Source of the DNA: Planotetraspora mira
GTDB taxonomy: Bacteria; Actinomycetota; Actinomycetes; Streptosporangiales; Streptosporangiaceae
Assembly (NCBI RefSeq): GCF_016863275.1
Contig: NZ_BOOO01000004.1
Span: 310,001-374,000 of the forward strand
Direction: 5' to 3'
Length of the DNA: 64,000 nt
The notes beneath the pieces are model-generated. The model did no database searches. It saw nothing but the letters and a program-made list of their open reading frames with translations, and had not been told where the DNA came from. The position numbers were made by a program, and so were the translations under genes. Positions within the stretch are counted from its first letter, which is position 1. Every line of letters begins with the position of its first letter. Shown piece by piece: positions 25,360 to 33,755 of the stretch.

Positions 25360-26400
25360 TCACCCGGGGGCGTCGCGCGAGGCGTGCCGTTCGTCCCACG
25401 GTCGCGTGTTGACGACGCGGTCGGCACCGATCCCGCACTGTACGGCTCTCGCGCAACCGAACCGCTGCCAGTCGAGCTGACCGGGAGCGTGCGCGTCGGA
25501 GTCGATGGAGAAGGAGCAGCCCATCTCGTAGGCGAGCCGCAGCAGCCGCTTCGGCGGGTCCAGCCGGTCGGGCCTCGAGTTGATCTCGACGGCGACGCCG
25601 AACCGCCTGCACGCCTCGAACACGATCTCCGCGTCGAACGCCGACTCCGGCCGCAGCCCGCCCCGTTTGCCGCCCGCCTGCACGATCCTGCCCGTGCAGT
25701 GGCCGAGCACGTCGACGTGCGGGTTCGCGATGGCCGTCACCATGCGCCGCGTCATGTCGCCCGCACCCATCTTCAGCTGCGAGTGCACGCTCGCCACCAC
25801 GACGTCGAGCCGCTCCAGCAGGCCGGGCTCCTGGTCGAGGGAGCCGTCCGCGTTGATGTCGACCTCGATCCCGGTGAGGATCCGGAACGCCCCGCCCTCG
25901 GCCGCGAAGCCGGCGTTGAGCTCCTCGACGACGTCGAGTTGTGCGCGGAGCCGGTCCGCGGACAGGCCGTTCGCGACCGTCAGCCGGGGCGAGTGGTCGG
26001 TGAGCGCCAGATACTCATGGCCGAGCGCCCGCGCCGCGGCCGCCATCTCCTCGATCGGCGACCCGCCGTCGGACCAGTCGGAGTGGCTGTGCAGGTCGCC
26101 CCTGAGCGCCGCGCGCAGCGCGGACGTCGCCTCGTCCAGGTCGACGTCGGCGGTGTCCTCCAGGCGCCGTAGGTAGGTGGGCACGTCGCCGTTCAGCGCC
26201 TCGGTGACGGCGAGAGCGGTGACCTTGCCGATGCCCTTGAGGTCGCCGAGCCCGCCGTTTCGCGCGAGCCGTACGAGCTCGTCATGCGGGAGACCTCCGA
26301 CAGTGGCGGCCGCCCCGCGGAACGCGCGGACGCGATAGGTGGGCTCGCCCGCCCGTTCCAAAAGGAAGGCGATCCGTTTCAGCGCGTCGACCGGATCCAC
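25360..26400 (-). CDS. PHP-domain phosphoesterase with HhH N-terminus (PolX-derived)
   Basis: A 346-residue protein. Residues 1-85 are helix-hairpin-helix repeats like the 8-kDa region of family X polymerases (LLERAGEPTYRVRAFRGAA, GLGDLKGIGKVTALAV). Residues 100-340 form a PHP metal-dependent phosphoesterase: DLHSHSDWSDGG, LALTDHSPRL, GIEVDINADG, VVASVHSQL, NPHVDVLGHCTG and DSDAHAPG supply the metal ligands. The polymerase palm of PolX is absent, so this is a phosphatase or exonuclease-like enzyme, perhaps in DNA repair. It is divergent from the membrane protein gene at 26546. Confidence 0.87.
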   Translation of the reverse strand: MDPVDALKRIAFLLERAGEPTYRVRAFRGAAATVGGLPHDELVRLARNGGLGDLKGIGKVTALAVTEALNGDVPTYLRRLEDTADVDLDEATSALRAALRGDLHSHSDWSDGGSPIEEMAAAARALGHEYLALTDHSPRLTVANGLSADRLRAQLDVVEELNAGFAAEGGAFRILTGIEVDINADGSLDQEPGLLERLDVVVASVHSQLKMGAGDMTRRMVTAIANPHVDVLGHCTGRIVQAGGKRGGLRPESAFDAEIVFEACRRFGVAVEINSRPDRLDPPKRLLRLAYEMGCSFSIDSDAHAPGQLDWQRFGCARAVQCGIGADRVVNTRPWDERHASRDAPG

Positions 26401-26545
26401 ACCGGCACGCTACCCGAGGGCGGGTCCGGCGCGCGCGGGCCATACCCGTGCGGCCACCCGGGAACCAAACACCGCCCTGTCCCGTTCGTCTGGCTGGCGC
26501 TATCGTTCGACTGATCTGCACAGATTCACTACTGGGGGGAGCTCT

Positions 26546-27208
26546 ATGACGGAATCCGGGGAGAACCCCCCGCAGAATCCCACCCCTGACGACCCCACCC
26601 CGCACGACGCCGCCCCCAAGGACACCGCCCCCAAGGACGCCCAAGCCGAGGACACCACCTCCGAGGGTGCTCCGCCAAAGGGCGCCGTTCCCGAGGACAC
26701 CCCGCCCGAGGACACCGCCCCGCCCAAAGACGCCGCCGAGGAGGACGCCGCTCCGAAGGAGGGACCTCCACAAGGTCCCCCTCGGCAGGAGCCGCCTCTC
26801 CGGGCGCCCGCTCCCCCGCCGATGGGGATGGCCCCGCCCATCCATCGGCGGACGGGCGGCCTCAAGAAGTCGAGCGTAATCAAGCTCGGCATGATCGGCG
26901 GTCTGTCCACCCTGGTCGTCGGATTCTGCGTCGCGCAGAACCGCTACGAAGAGGTGAACGCGGACTGTGTCGACACCTCGAGCCGCCAGGCTGACGGCTC
27001 GTACACCGTGGTCGGCGACGACTACTGCGACGACACGCGCTACCACGGCTCCCACGGCGCCTACGGGTGGTACTACGGCGGCGCCCGCCTGGCCGGGCGG
27101 GTCCTCAACGGGACGATGATCAAGCCGTCCGGCTCGCAGATATCGACGCGGTCGGGGCGGGTCATCCAGCGCGGCGGATTCGGCTTCCACGTCGGCGGCG
27201 GCGGCTGA
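26546..27208 (+). CDS. Membrane protein with low-complexity N-terminus (DUF1190-like)
   Basis: A 220-residue protein. Residues 1-95 are a Pro/Asp/Glu/Lys-rich low-complexity tract, followed by one membrane helix (LGMIGGLSTLVVGFCVAQN, about 115-133). A C-terminal extracytoplasmic part carries two cysteines (VNADCVDTSS, VGDDYCDDTRYHG) and a Gly-rich end (RGGFGFHVGGGG). The Cys pair and RGGFG tail, with a GspS-like gene next to it, recall the YgiB/DUF1190 family. GGGGGGAG precedes ATG 26546. Its stop overlaps the next start (TGATG). The family call is inference. Confidence 0.6.
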   Translation: MTESGENPPQNPTPDDPTPHDAAPKDTAPKDAQAEDTTSEGAPPKGAVPEDTPPEDTAPPKDAAEEDAAPKEGPPQGPPRQEPPLRAPAPPPMGMAPPIHRRTGGLKKSSVIKLGMIGGLSTLVVGFCVAQNRYEEVNADCVDTSSRQADGSYTVVGDDYCDDTRYHGSHGAYGWYYGGARLAGRVLNGTMIKPSGSQISTRSGRVIQRGGFGFHVGGGG

Positions 27209-28371
27209 TGCGCAGGGAGGCGTCACGGCCCAGGGACGACTGGGCCGCCACCGTGGAGTCGCAGGGCCTCGCGTTCCACCGGTCGGCCCACCCCGAGGGC
27301 CTGTCCCGGCCCTACTGGGACGAGGGCGTCCACTACGTCTTCACCATGGACGAGGTCCTCGATCTGGAGGAGCAGGTCGAGGAGTTGCACCGGATGTGCC
27401 TCGCAGCCGCGGAGCACGTGGTCGCCCACGACCGGCTCGCCGACTTCGCCGTCCCGCCCGCCTGGCGCGGGGCCGTCGCGGAGTCCTGGCGGCGGCGTGA
27501 CCAGCACGTCTTCGGCAGGTTCGACCTGCGTTACGACGGGACGGGGCCGGCCAAGCTGCTGGAGTACAACGCGGACACCCCGACCAGCCTGGTGGAGAGC
27601 TCCATCGTCCAGTGGTTCTGGTTACGCGACGTCTTCCCCGACGACGACCAGTGGAACTCCATCCACGAACGGCTGATCGACCGGTGGAAGGCGCTGACGT
27701 TGCCGACGGGCCCGGTCCACTTCGCCTGGACGAGCGCCGACGAGACGGGCGAGGAGGTGATGACGCTCGCCTACCTCCAGGAGACCGCCGAGCAGGCCGG
27801 GCTGAAGACGGTCGCGATCGCCATGGAGGACATCGGCTGGGACGCCCTCAACCGGCGCTTCGTCGACATGGAGCACCGAGTGGTCCGTTCCCTATGCAAG
27901 CTCTACCCCTGGGAGTGGATCGTCGCCGAGCCGTTCGGGCCGCACGCCATGGCCCAGCAGATCTCGATGGCCTGGATCGAGCCCCTGTGGAAGATGTTGT
28001 TGTCCAACAAGGCGCTGCTGGCCGTCCTGTGGGAGCTCTACCCGGGCCACCCGAACCTGCTCCCCGCCTACCTCGACGGCCCGCGTGACCTCGCAGAAGG
28101 CCCCGGATACGTCGAGAAGCCGCTGCTCGGCCGCGAGGGCGCGTCCATGCGCGTCGTGTCCCCCGGCGTCACGGTCGAGACCGACGGCGACTACGGCGCC
28201 GAGGGATTCGTCTACCAGGAGTTCCTTCCGCTGCCGGACTTCTCCGGCTGGCGGCCGGTCCTCGGCGCCTGGGTGGTCGACGACGAGTCGGCCGGGCTCG
28301 GCATCCGCGAGACCTCCGGCCTGATCACCGACGACACCTCCTCCTTCGTCCCCCATCGAATCCACGGATGA
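27208..28371 (+). CDS. Glutathionylspermidine synthase family (ATP-grasp) protein
   Basis: A 387-residue homologue of the C-terminal synthetase domain of GspS, like E. coli YgiC/YjfC. RYDGTGPAKLLEYNADTPTS (about residues 108-127) is the hallmark EYNADTPT segment, and VEKPLLGREGASMRVV with GFVYQEFLPLP are the ATP-grasp nucleotide and metal sites. Actinomycetes lack glutathione, so the true reaction is probably amide-bond formation with another substrate. ATG 27208 overlaps the preceding stop, and a DUF350 gene follows 13 bp later, as in other GspS-like loci. Confidence 0.88.
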   Translation: MRREASRPRDDWAATVESQGLAFHRSAHPEGLSRPYWDEGVHYVFTMDEVLDLEEQVEELHRMCLAAAEHVVAHDRLADFAVPPAWRGAVAESWRRRDQHVFGRFDLRYDGTGPAKLLEYNADTPTSLVESSIVQWFWLRDVFPDDDQWNSIHERLIDRWKALTLPTGPVHFAWTSADETGEEVMTLAYLQETAEQAGLKTVAIAMEDIGWDALNRRFVDMEHRVVRSLCKLYPWEWIVAEPFGPHAMAQQISMAWIEPLWKMLLSNKALLAVLWELYPGHPNLLPAYLDGPRDLAEGPGYVEKPLLGREGASMRVVSPGVTVETDGDYGAEGFVYQEFLPLPDFSGWRPVLGAWVVDDESAGLGIRETSGLITDDTSSFVPHRIHG

Positions 28372-28384
28372 AAGCGACCGCTCG

Positions 28385-28837
28385 ATGAATCCCGCACCCC
28401 CCGCCACATCGTTCGCCGAGGTCCTGGGACACGGCTCGCTGGCGATCCTGGCCTACGCGATCCTCGGTGTGCTGCTGCTCATCGCCGGCTTCTACGTCAT
28501 CGACCTGGCCACGCCCGGACGGCTGAGCAAGGTGATCCGCACGGAGCGCAACCCGAACGCGACCTTGCTCGCCTCCTCCAGCCTCGCGGCCGTCGGCCTG
28601 ATCGTGGCGGCCTCGATCTGGTCGTCGGGGGGTGTTCTTCGGGAGGGACTGCTCGCCACGCTCGTGTTCGGCCTGGTCGGCATCGTCGCGCAGACGCTCG
28701 GAATGGTGGTGTTCGACCGGGTCGCCGGGATCTCCGTCCGCGAGCTCGTCCAGGAGCCCACCCTCCAGCCGGCCGCCCTCCTGTTGTCCGTCACCCACTT
28801 CGTCATCGGCCTGGTCACCGCGGTCGCGGTCATCTAG
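28385..28837 (+). CDS. DUF350 family membrane protein
   Basis: A 150-residue integral membrane protein with four predicted helices (about residues 20-42, 62-82, 87-112 and 128-150) and a short charged loop after the first. This matches DUF350, which usually contains paired two-helix repeats (SLAILAYAILGVLLLIAGFY; LATLVFGLVGIVAQTLGMVV). DUF350 genes cluster with GspS-like ATP-grasp genes in many bacteria, suggesting a membrane-associated modification or stress system. It starts 13 bp after the GspS-like gene, so one operon with 26546 and 27208. Confidence 0.85.
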   Translation: MNPAPPATSFAEVLGHGSLAILAYAILGVLLLIAGFYVIDLATPGRLSKVIRTERNPNATLLASSSLAAVGLIVAASIWSSGGVLREGLLATLVFGLVGIVAQTLGMVVFDRVAGISVRELVQEPTLQPAALLLSVTHFVIGLVTAVAVI

Positions 28838-29019
28838 GACCTGTACGGATGACCGCCGCAAACGGCCTCCCCGGCCCGCCGTGCCGCGCCGGGTGCCGCA
28901 GCACCCCGGATGACCTGGCACGCTAGAGACGTGAGCGAGCGGGAGAGCAGGACGGCCGACAGGCGCACGACGATGGGCACGATGACACCGCCGCTCGCGT
29001 GGCCGGCCGGGGAGGCGTC

Positions 29020-30168
29020 ATGAACGTGAAGGTCCAGGAGGACACGGCGCGCCGGCTCGACCGTGCGATGGGCAGCCTGGGCACGGCTGCGATGGCCCGC
29101 ATGGAGGAGCAGCTCGCCTGGTATCGGGCGCTGTCCGCGGAGGACAGGTCGTGGGTCGGCCTGGTCGCCCAGGCGGGCATCGCGGCGTTCGTCGAATGGT
29201 TCGGCCACGCAGGCGAGGGACGGCCCACGCCGAGCATCGAGTTCTTCGGCACCGCTCCGCGCGAGCTCAAGCGCAGCGTGTCCCTCCAGCAGACCGTCGA
29301 CCTCGTCCGCATCGTCGTGGAGGTCGTGGAGGCCCAGGTCGAAGAGCTCGCCGCGCCCGGCGGGGCGGACGTGCTCCGCCACGCGATGCTCCGCTACACC
29401 CGCGACGTCGCCTTCGCCGCGGCCCAGGTGTACGCGCGGGAGGCCGAGGCACGCGGCTCCTGGGACGCCCGGCTGGAGGCGCTCATCGTCGACGCCCTGG
29501 TGCGCGGGCAGGTGGACGACGGCCTGCACTCCTGGGCCGCGGCACTCGGCTGGACGTCCGCGCCCGTCATGGTCTTCGCGGGCCACGCGCCCGACGACGA
29601 CCCGCAGAGCATCATCGACGGGCTCCGCGACAAGGGCCGCAGGGTGGGCCACGAGTTGCTCGCCGGAGTGCAGGGCGACCGCCTGATCGTGATCGTCGGT
29701 GGCGCCGCGAGCGTCAAGGAAGCGGCCCGCAGCGTCGTCCCCCGGTTCGGCCCGGGGCCCATCGTGATCGGCCCGGAGGTGCCCGACCTGCACGCCGCGG
29801 CGAGTTCGGCGCGCGCCGCCATCGCCGGGTTGCGGGCGGCCTCCGGCTGGCCGGACGCGCCCAGGCCTGTCCTCGCCGAGGACCTGCTGGCCGAGCGCGC
29901 CCTCGACGGCGACGACGACGCCAGGGCCCAGCTTGTGGAGAACGTCTACAAACCCCTCGCGGGCACGCCGCTCCTGGACACTCTGGCGACCTATCTCGAG
30001 CAGGGAACCTCACTGGAGGCCACCGCGCGGCTATTGTTCGTCCATCCGAACACCGTGCGCTACCGGCTCAAGAAGATCACCGAGCTGACCGGATACCAGC
30101 CCACGGAGGGCAGATCCGCTTTCACGCTTCAGGTGGGGCTCATACTCGGCCGCCTGTCCGTAATGTAG
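29020..30168 (+). CDS. fasR: PucR-type regulator of fatty acid synthesis
   Basis: A 382-residue regulator with a central GGDEF-like segment and a C-terminal PucR helix-turn-helix (LFVHPNTVRYRLKKITELTG, then SAFTLQVGLILGRL). It lies directly upstream of fabD-fabH-acpP-fabF, the position and domain layout of FasR, the activator of these genes in Streptomyces. It likely binds the 117-bp gap before fabD and responds to acyl-CoA or acyl-ACP. ATG 29020 has GGGGAGG; the frame opens seven codons earlier without one. Confidence 0.88.
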   Translation: MNVKVQEDTARRLDRAMGSLGTAAMARMEEQLAWYRALSAEDRSWVGLVAQAGIAAFVEWFGHAGEGRPTPSIEFFGTAPRELKRSVSLQQTVDLVRIVVEVVEAQVEELAAPGGADVLRHAMLRYTRDVAFAAAQVYAREAEARGSWDARLEALIVDALVRGQVDDGLHSWAAALGWTSAPVMVFAGHAPDDDPQSIIDGLRDKGRRVGHELLAGVQGDRLIVIVGGAASVKEAARSVVPRFGPGPIVIGPEVPDLHAAASSARAAIAGLRAASGWPDAPRPVLAEDLLAERALDGDDDARAQLVENVYKPLAGTPLLDTLATYLEQGTSLEATARLLFVHPNTVRYRLKKITELTGYQPTEGRSAFTLQVGLILGRLSVM

Positions 30169-30285
30169 TGGGCCCGCGTTAACCGCAGCGAAACGGAAAC
30201 TGTAGGTACCCCACAAACCAGCGGGCCCAAAGTTCGTTCGGATCTCCATCAGTGTGGCGAACCTCTACAGGGCAGGGTTAACTAC
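30169..30285 (+). promoter_or_regulatory. fasR-fabD intergenic regulatory region
   Basis: Contains the inverted repeat TGGGCCCGC (30169-30177) and GCGGGCCCA (30221-30229), with an AT-richer centre between them holding GAAACGGAAAC. Two GTTAAC hexamers also occur (30178-30183, and just before the fabD GTG). It is the likely FasR-controlled promoter of the fab operon; the repeats could alternatively end the fasR transcript. Confidence 0.5.
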
Positions 30286-31182
30286 GTGCTCGTCATCGCC
30301 GCCCCGGGCCAGGGTGCCCAGACTCCAGGCTTCCTCAACCCATGGCTTGAGATCCCCGAGTTCCGTGACCGTATCTCCGCGTGGTCGGAGATCGCCGGCC
30401 TTGATCTCATCGCGTACGGCACGACCGCGGACGCCGACGAGATCCGCGACACCGCGGTCGCGCAGCCGCTGCTCGTGGCCGCCGCCCTCGCCGCCTACGA
30501 CGTGCTCGGCGTGACGCCCGACCTGGTCGCGGGACACAGCGTGGGCGAGCTCGCCGCCGCCGCGATCGCGGGTGTGCTCACCCGCGAGGAGGCGCTCGGC
30601 CTCGTCCGGGAACGCGGCCAGGCGATGGCCAAGGCCGCGGCCGTCACCGAGACCGGCATGCTGGCCGTCCTCGGCGGCGCCGAGGACGAGGTGCTCGCCG
30701 CCATCGCCGGGCAGGGCCTCACGCCCGCCAACATCAACGGCGCCGGCCAGATCGTCGCGGGCGGCACCCTGGAGCAGCTCGAGGCCTTCAAAGCCGATCC
30801 TCCGGCCAAGGCCCGTCTGATCCCCCTGTCGGTGGCGGGCGCGTTCCACACGGTCCACATGGCCCCCGCGGTCGACCACCTGCGTCAGGCCGCCGACGGC
30901 ATCACCCCGGGCGACCCGACGGTGAGGCTGCTGTCCAACGCGGACGGCGCCCTGGTCGCAACCGGCCCCGACTTCGTCGACCGCCTCGTCAAGCAGGTCG
31001 CCAACCCCGTCCGGTGGGACGCCTGCATGGCTACCATGGCGGCGGAGGGCGTCACCGCGATGATCGAACTGCTGCCCGGCGGCACTCTGACCGGACTCGC
31101 GCGCCGCGGCCTTCCCGGCGTGAAGACCGTCGCACTCAAGACTCCCGACAATCTCGACGCCGCCCGAGAGGTGCTCAAGTGA
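30286..31182 (+). CDS. fabD: Malonyl-CoA:ACP transacylase
   Basis: Transfers malonyl groups from CoA to acyl carrier protein for type II fatty acid synthesis. 298 residues; the nucleophile is Ser85 in AGHSVGELAAAAIAGVL, GQGAQTPG sits at the N-terminus, and the catalytic His is in AGAFHTVHM (about residue 190). ERGQAM carries the conserved Arg that binds the malonyl carboxylate. GTG start at 30286 gives the MLVIAAPGQG N-terminus. Its stop overlaps the fabH GTG, so FabD and FabH are translationally coupled. Confidence 0.96.
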   Translation: MLVIAAPGQGAQTPGFLNPWLEIPEFRDRISAWSEIAGLDLIAYGTTADADEIRDTAVAQPLLVAAALAAYDVLGVTPDLVAGHSVGELAAAAIAGVLTREEALGLVRERGQAMAKAAAVTETGMLAVLGGAEDEVLAAIAGQGLTPANINGAGQIVAGGTLEQLEAFKADPPAKARLIPLSVAGAFHTVHMAPAVDHLRQAADGITPGDPTVRLLSNADGALVATGPDFVDRLVKQVANPVRWDACMATMAAEGVTAMIELLPGGTLTGLARRGLPGVKTVALKTPDNLDAAREVLK

Positions 31183-32135
31183 GGCTCAGCCAAGGTTCTC
31201 CCGGCGCGAGGGTTCTCGCGTTCGGCGGCTACCAGCCCGCCGATGTCGTGACCAACGACGACCTCGCGCAGCGGATCGAGACCAGCGACGAGTGGATCCA
31301 GAGCCGCGTCGGCATCAAGGAGCGACGCGTCGCGGGCCCGCAGGAGTCGGAGATCGACCTCGCGGTCCAGGCCGGAGGCAAGGCCCTCGCCGCGAGTGGC
31401 CTGTCCAGCAGCGACATCGACCTGGTCATCGTGGCGACCTGCACCCTCGAGGCGCAGATCCCGAACGCGGCCGGCCGGGTCGCGCACCGCCTCGGCATCG
31501 AGGCGCCGGGCGCCTTCGACGTCAACGCCGCGTGCGCGGGCTTCTGCTACGGGCTCGCCGCGGCGAACGACGCCGTACGTGCGGGGTCGGCCACGAACGT
31601 GCTGGTCATCGGCACCGAGAAGCTCAGCCAGTGGGTCGACTGGGACGACCGCACCACCGCCGTCATCTTCGCCGACGGAGCGGGCGCGGCGGTCGTGGGC
31701 CCGTCGGAGACACCCCGCATCGGCCCGGTGGCCTGGGGCAGCGCCGGCGACAAGTCTGAAGCGATCATGGTCAGGGACCGCAACTCCTTCCTCCAGCAGG
31801 AAGGCCAGACCGTGTTCCGCTGGGCGACCACCGCGCTCCACCCGGTCGCCAAGGCCGCGTGCGAGCGTGCGGGCGTCGACCCCGCCGAACTCGCCGCGTT
31901 CATCCCCCACCAGGCCAACCTCCGCATCGTCGAGGCGATCGCCCGCAAGCTCGGCGCCGACAACGCGGTCATCGCCAGGGACATCGTCCTGGCGGGCAAC
32001 ACCTCGGCCGCGTCGATCCCGCTGGCGCTGTCCCGCATGATCGAGCGCGGCGAGGTGCCCTCGGGCGGACTCGCCCTGCTGCTCGGCTTCGGCGCGGGCC
32101 TCACCTACGCCTCCCAGGTGATCGAGCTCCCGTAA
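31179..32135 (+). CDS. fabH: 3-oxoacyl-ACP synthase III
   Basis: Primes fatty acid synthesis by condensing a short acyl-CoA with malonyl-ACP. 318 residues with the Cys-His-Asn triad: Cys119 in DVNAACAGFCYGL, His in FIPHQANLRIVEAIA, Asn in LAGNTSAASIPLAL. In actinomycetes FabH prefers branched primers, giving iso/anteiso chains. GTG 31179 overlaps the fabD stop by 4 bp and is preferred over the open frame reaching back to 31014, which lies inside fabD. Confidence 0.96.
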   Translation: MRLSQGSPGARVLAFGGYQPADVVTNDDLAQRIETSDEWIQSRVGIKERRVAGPQESEIDLAVQAGGKALAASGLSSSDIDLVIVATCTLEAQIPNAAGRVAHRLGIEAPGAFDVNAACAGFCYGLAAANDAVRAGSATNVLVIGTEKLSQWVDWDDRTTAVIFADGAGAAVVGPSETPRIGPVAWGSAGDKSEAIMVRDRNSFLQQEGQTVFRWATTALHPVAKAACERAGVDPAELAAFIPHQANLRIVEAIARKLGADNAVIARDIVLAGNTSAASIPLALSRMIERGEVPSGGLALLLGFGAGLTYASQVIELP

Positions 32136-32139
32136 TGCT

Positions 32140-32159
32140 TTGTACGGCTTGCCGTACAA
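32140..32159 (+). promoter_or_regulatory. Hairpin between fabH and acpP
   Basis: TTGTACGGC and GCCGTACAA form a perfect 9-bp stem with a minimal loop, starting 5 bp after the fabH stop. No T run follows (AGATCCAG), so transcription probably continues. It may stabilise or process the mRNA so that acpP is expressed more strongly than fabH. Confidence 0.5.
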
Positions 32160-32197
32160 GATCCAGATAATCCATGAATTCAAGGAGAACTAGCGAC

Positions 32198-32437
32198 ATG
32201 GCACTGACCGAGCAGGAGATCCTGGCTGGCCTCGGCAAGATCGTCAACGAGATCACCGGCATCCCGGCGGTCGAGGTCACCCCGGAGAAGAGCTTCGTGG
32301 ACGACCTCGACATCGACTCGCTCTCCATGGTCGAGATCGCCGTCGCCGCGCAGGACGAGTTCGGCGTTGAGATCCCCGACGACCAGCTCAAGCACCTGAA
32401 GACCGTCAAGGACGTCATCAACTTCATCCAGGCCTAG
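32198..32437 (+). CDS. acpP: Acyl carrier protein
   Basis: A 79-residue carrier protein holding growing acyl chains on 4'-phosphopantetheine. The attachment Ser41 is in the canonical DDLDIDSLSMVEI motif. The protein is acidic and four-helical, ending KHLKTVKDVINFIQA. ATG 32198 has AAGGAG; an in-frame ATG eight codons upstream (32174) would add a non-family extension. It lies between fabH and fabF as in Streptomyces. Confidence 0.97.
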   Translation: MALTEQEILAGLGKIVNEITGIPAVEVTPEKSFVDDLDIDSLSMVEIAVAAQDEFGVEIPDDQLKHLKTVKDVINFIQA

Positions 32438-32511
32438 CCGGTCGGCGCGGGCCCGGTGAACGTGCCGGGTCCGGCACGTTCCCCCAATCCACCAAAGAGG
32501 AGTGCAGAAAC

Positions 32512-33741
32512 GTGAGTAAGGACCGGGTAGTGGTCGTCACCGGGATCGGCGCGACGACGCCCGTCGGTGGGGACGCCGCCTCGACCTGGTCGGCGCTCCT
32601 CGACGGGCGGTCGGGAGTCCGCACGATCACTGAGGACTGGATCGACTCCGTGCCGGTGAAGTTCGCCGGCCTGTCGGCGGTCGACCCCGGGGACGTGCTC
32701 CCCAGGCCTGAGGCGAGGCGGCTCGACCGTGCCGAGCAGTTCGCGTTGATCGCGGCCCGCGAGGCATGGCAGGACGCCGGCAAGCCGGAGGTCGAGCCGA
32801 CGCGGCTGGGGGTCGCCGTCGGTAGCGGCATCGGCGGCATCACGACGATCCTGGCGGCTTACGACGTGTTCAAGGAGAAGGGCTGGAACCGGCTCTCGCC
32901 GTTCACCGTGCCCATGCTCATGCCGAACGGGTCCGCCGGATGGATCAGCATCGAGATCGGCGCGCAGGCGGGCACCCATTCGCCTGTCAGCGCCTGCGCC
33001 ACCGGCGCGGAGGGCATCGCCTACGGCGTCCAGATGATCAAGGACGGCCGGGCGGACGTGGTGGTCGCGGGTGGCACGGAGGCCGCCATCCACCCGCTCA
33101 ACATCGGCTCCTTCGCGGCGATGCGGGCCATGTCGACCCGCAACGACGAGCCGGACCGCGCGTCGCGGCCGTTCGACAAGGGACGTGACGGGTTCGTCCT
33201 CGGTGAGGGCGCGGGCATCGTCGTGCTGGAGTCCGAGGAGCACGCGCGGGCTCGCGGCGCCAAGATCTACGCCGTGGCGGCGGGAGCCGGATACTCCTCC
33301 GACGCCCACCACATCGCCCAGCCCGAGCCCAGCGGCGCCGGCATTCAGAGCGCGATGCGCCGGGCACTGGAGAGCGCCGGGCTGACCGGCGCCGACATCG
33401 TCCACGTCAACGCGCACGCGACCTCCACCCCCGCCGGCGACGTCGTCGAGACGATCGCCATCAAGGAGGCGGTCGGCACGCACCCGCTGGTGACCTCGAC
33501 CAAGTCGATGACCGGTCACCTCCTCGGCGGAGCGGGCGGCATCGAGTCGGTCTTCACCATCCTCGCGCTGACCGAGCGCATCGTTCCTCCGACCATCAAC
33601 CTGGACGATCTGGACGACGGCATCGACGTGGACATCGTCCGCGCCGAGCCGCGCAAGCTTCCCGGCGGGCAGATCGCCGCGGTCAACAACTCGTTCGGGT
33701 TCGGCGGGCACAACGTCGCTGTTGCCTTCACATCTGTTTGA
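32512..33741 (+). CDS. fabF: 3-oxoacyl-ACP synthase II
   Basis: Elongating condensing enzyme, 409 residues. Cys162 in SPVSACATGAEGIAYG is the nucleophile, and the two His are in VHVNAHATSTPAGD and KSMTGHLLGGAGG, the standard KAS I/II triad. NNSFGFGGHNVAVAF closes the active site. GTG 32512 follows an AAAGAGG site. It ends 14 bp before the carboxyltransferase gene, so both are in the same transcript. Confidence 0.96.
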   Translation: MSKDRVVVVTGIGATTPVGGDAASTWSALLDGRSGVRTITEDWIDSVPVKFAGLSAVDPGDVLPRPEARRLDRAEQFALIAAREAWQDAGKPEVEPTRLGVAVGSGIGGITTILAAYDVFKEKGWNRLSPFTVPMLMPNGSAGWISIEIGAQAGTHSPVSACATGAEGIAYGVQMIKDGRADVVVAGGTEAAIHPLNIGSFAAMRAMSTRNDEPDRASRPFDKGRDGFVLGEGAGIVVLESEEHARARGAKIYAVAAGAGYSSDAHHIAQPEPSGAGIQSAMRRALESAGLTGADIVHVNAHATSTPAGDVVETIAIKEAVGTHPLVTSTKSMTGHLLGGAGGIESVFTILALTERIVPPTINLDDLDDGIDVDIVRAEPRKLPGGQIAAVNNSFGFGGHNVAVAFTSV

Positions 33742-33755
33742 CCAAGGAGTCTCGC

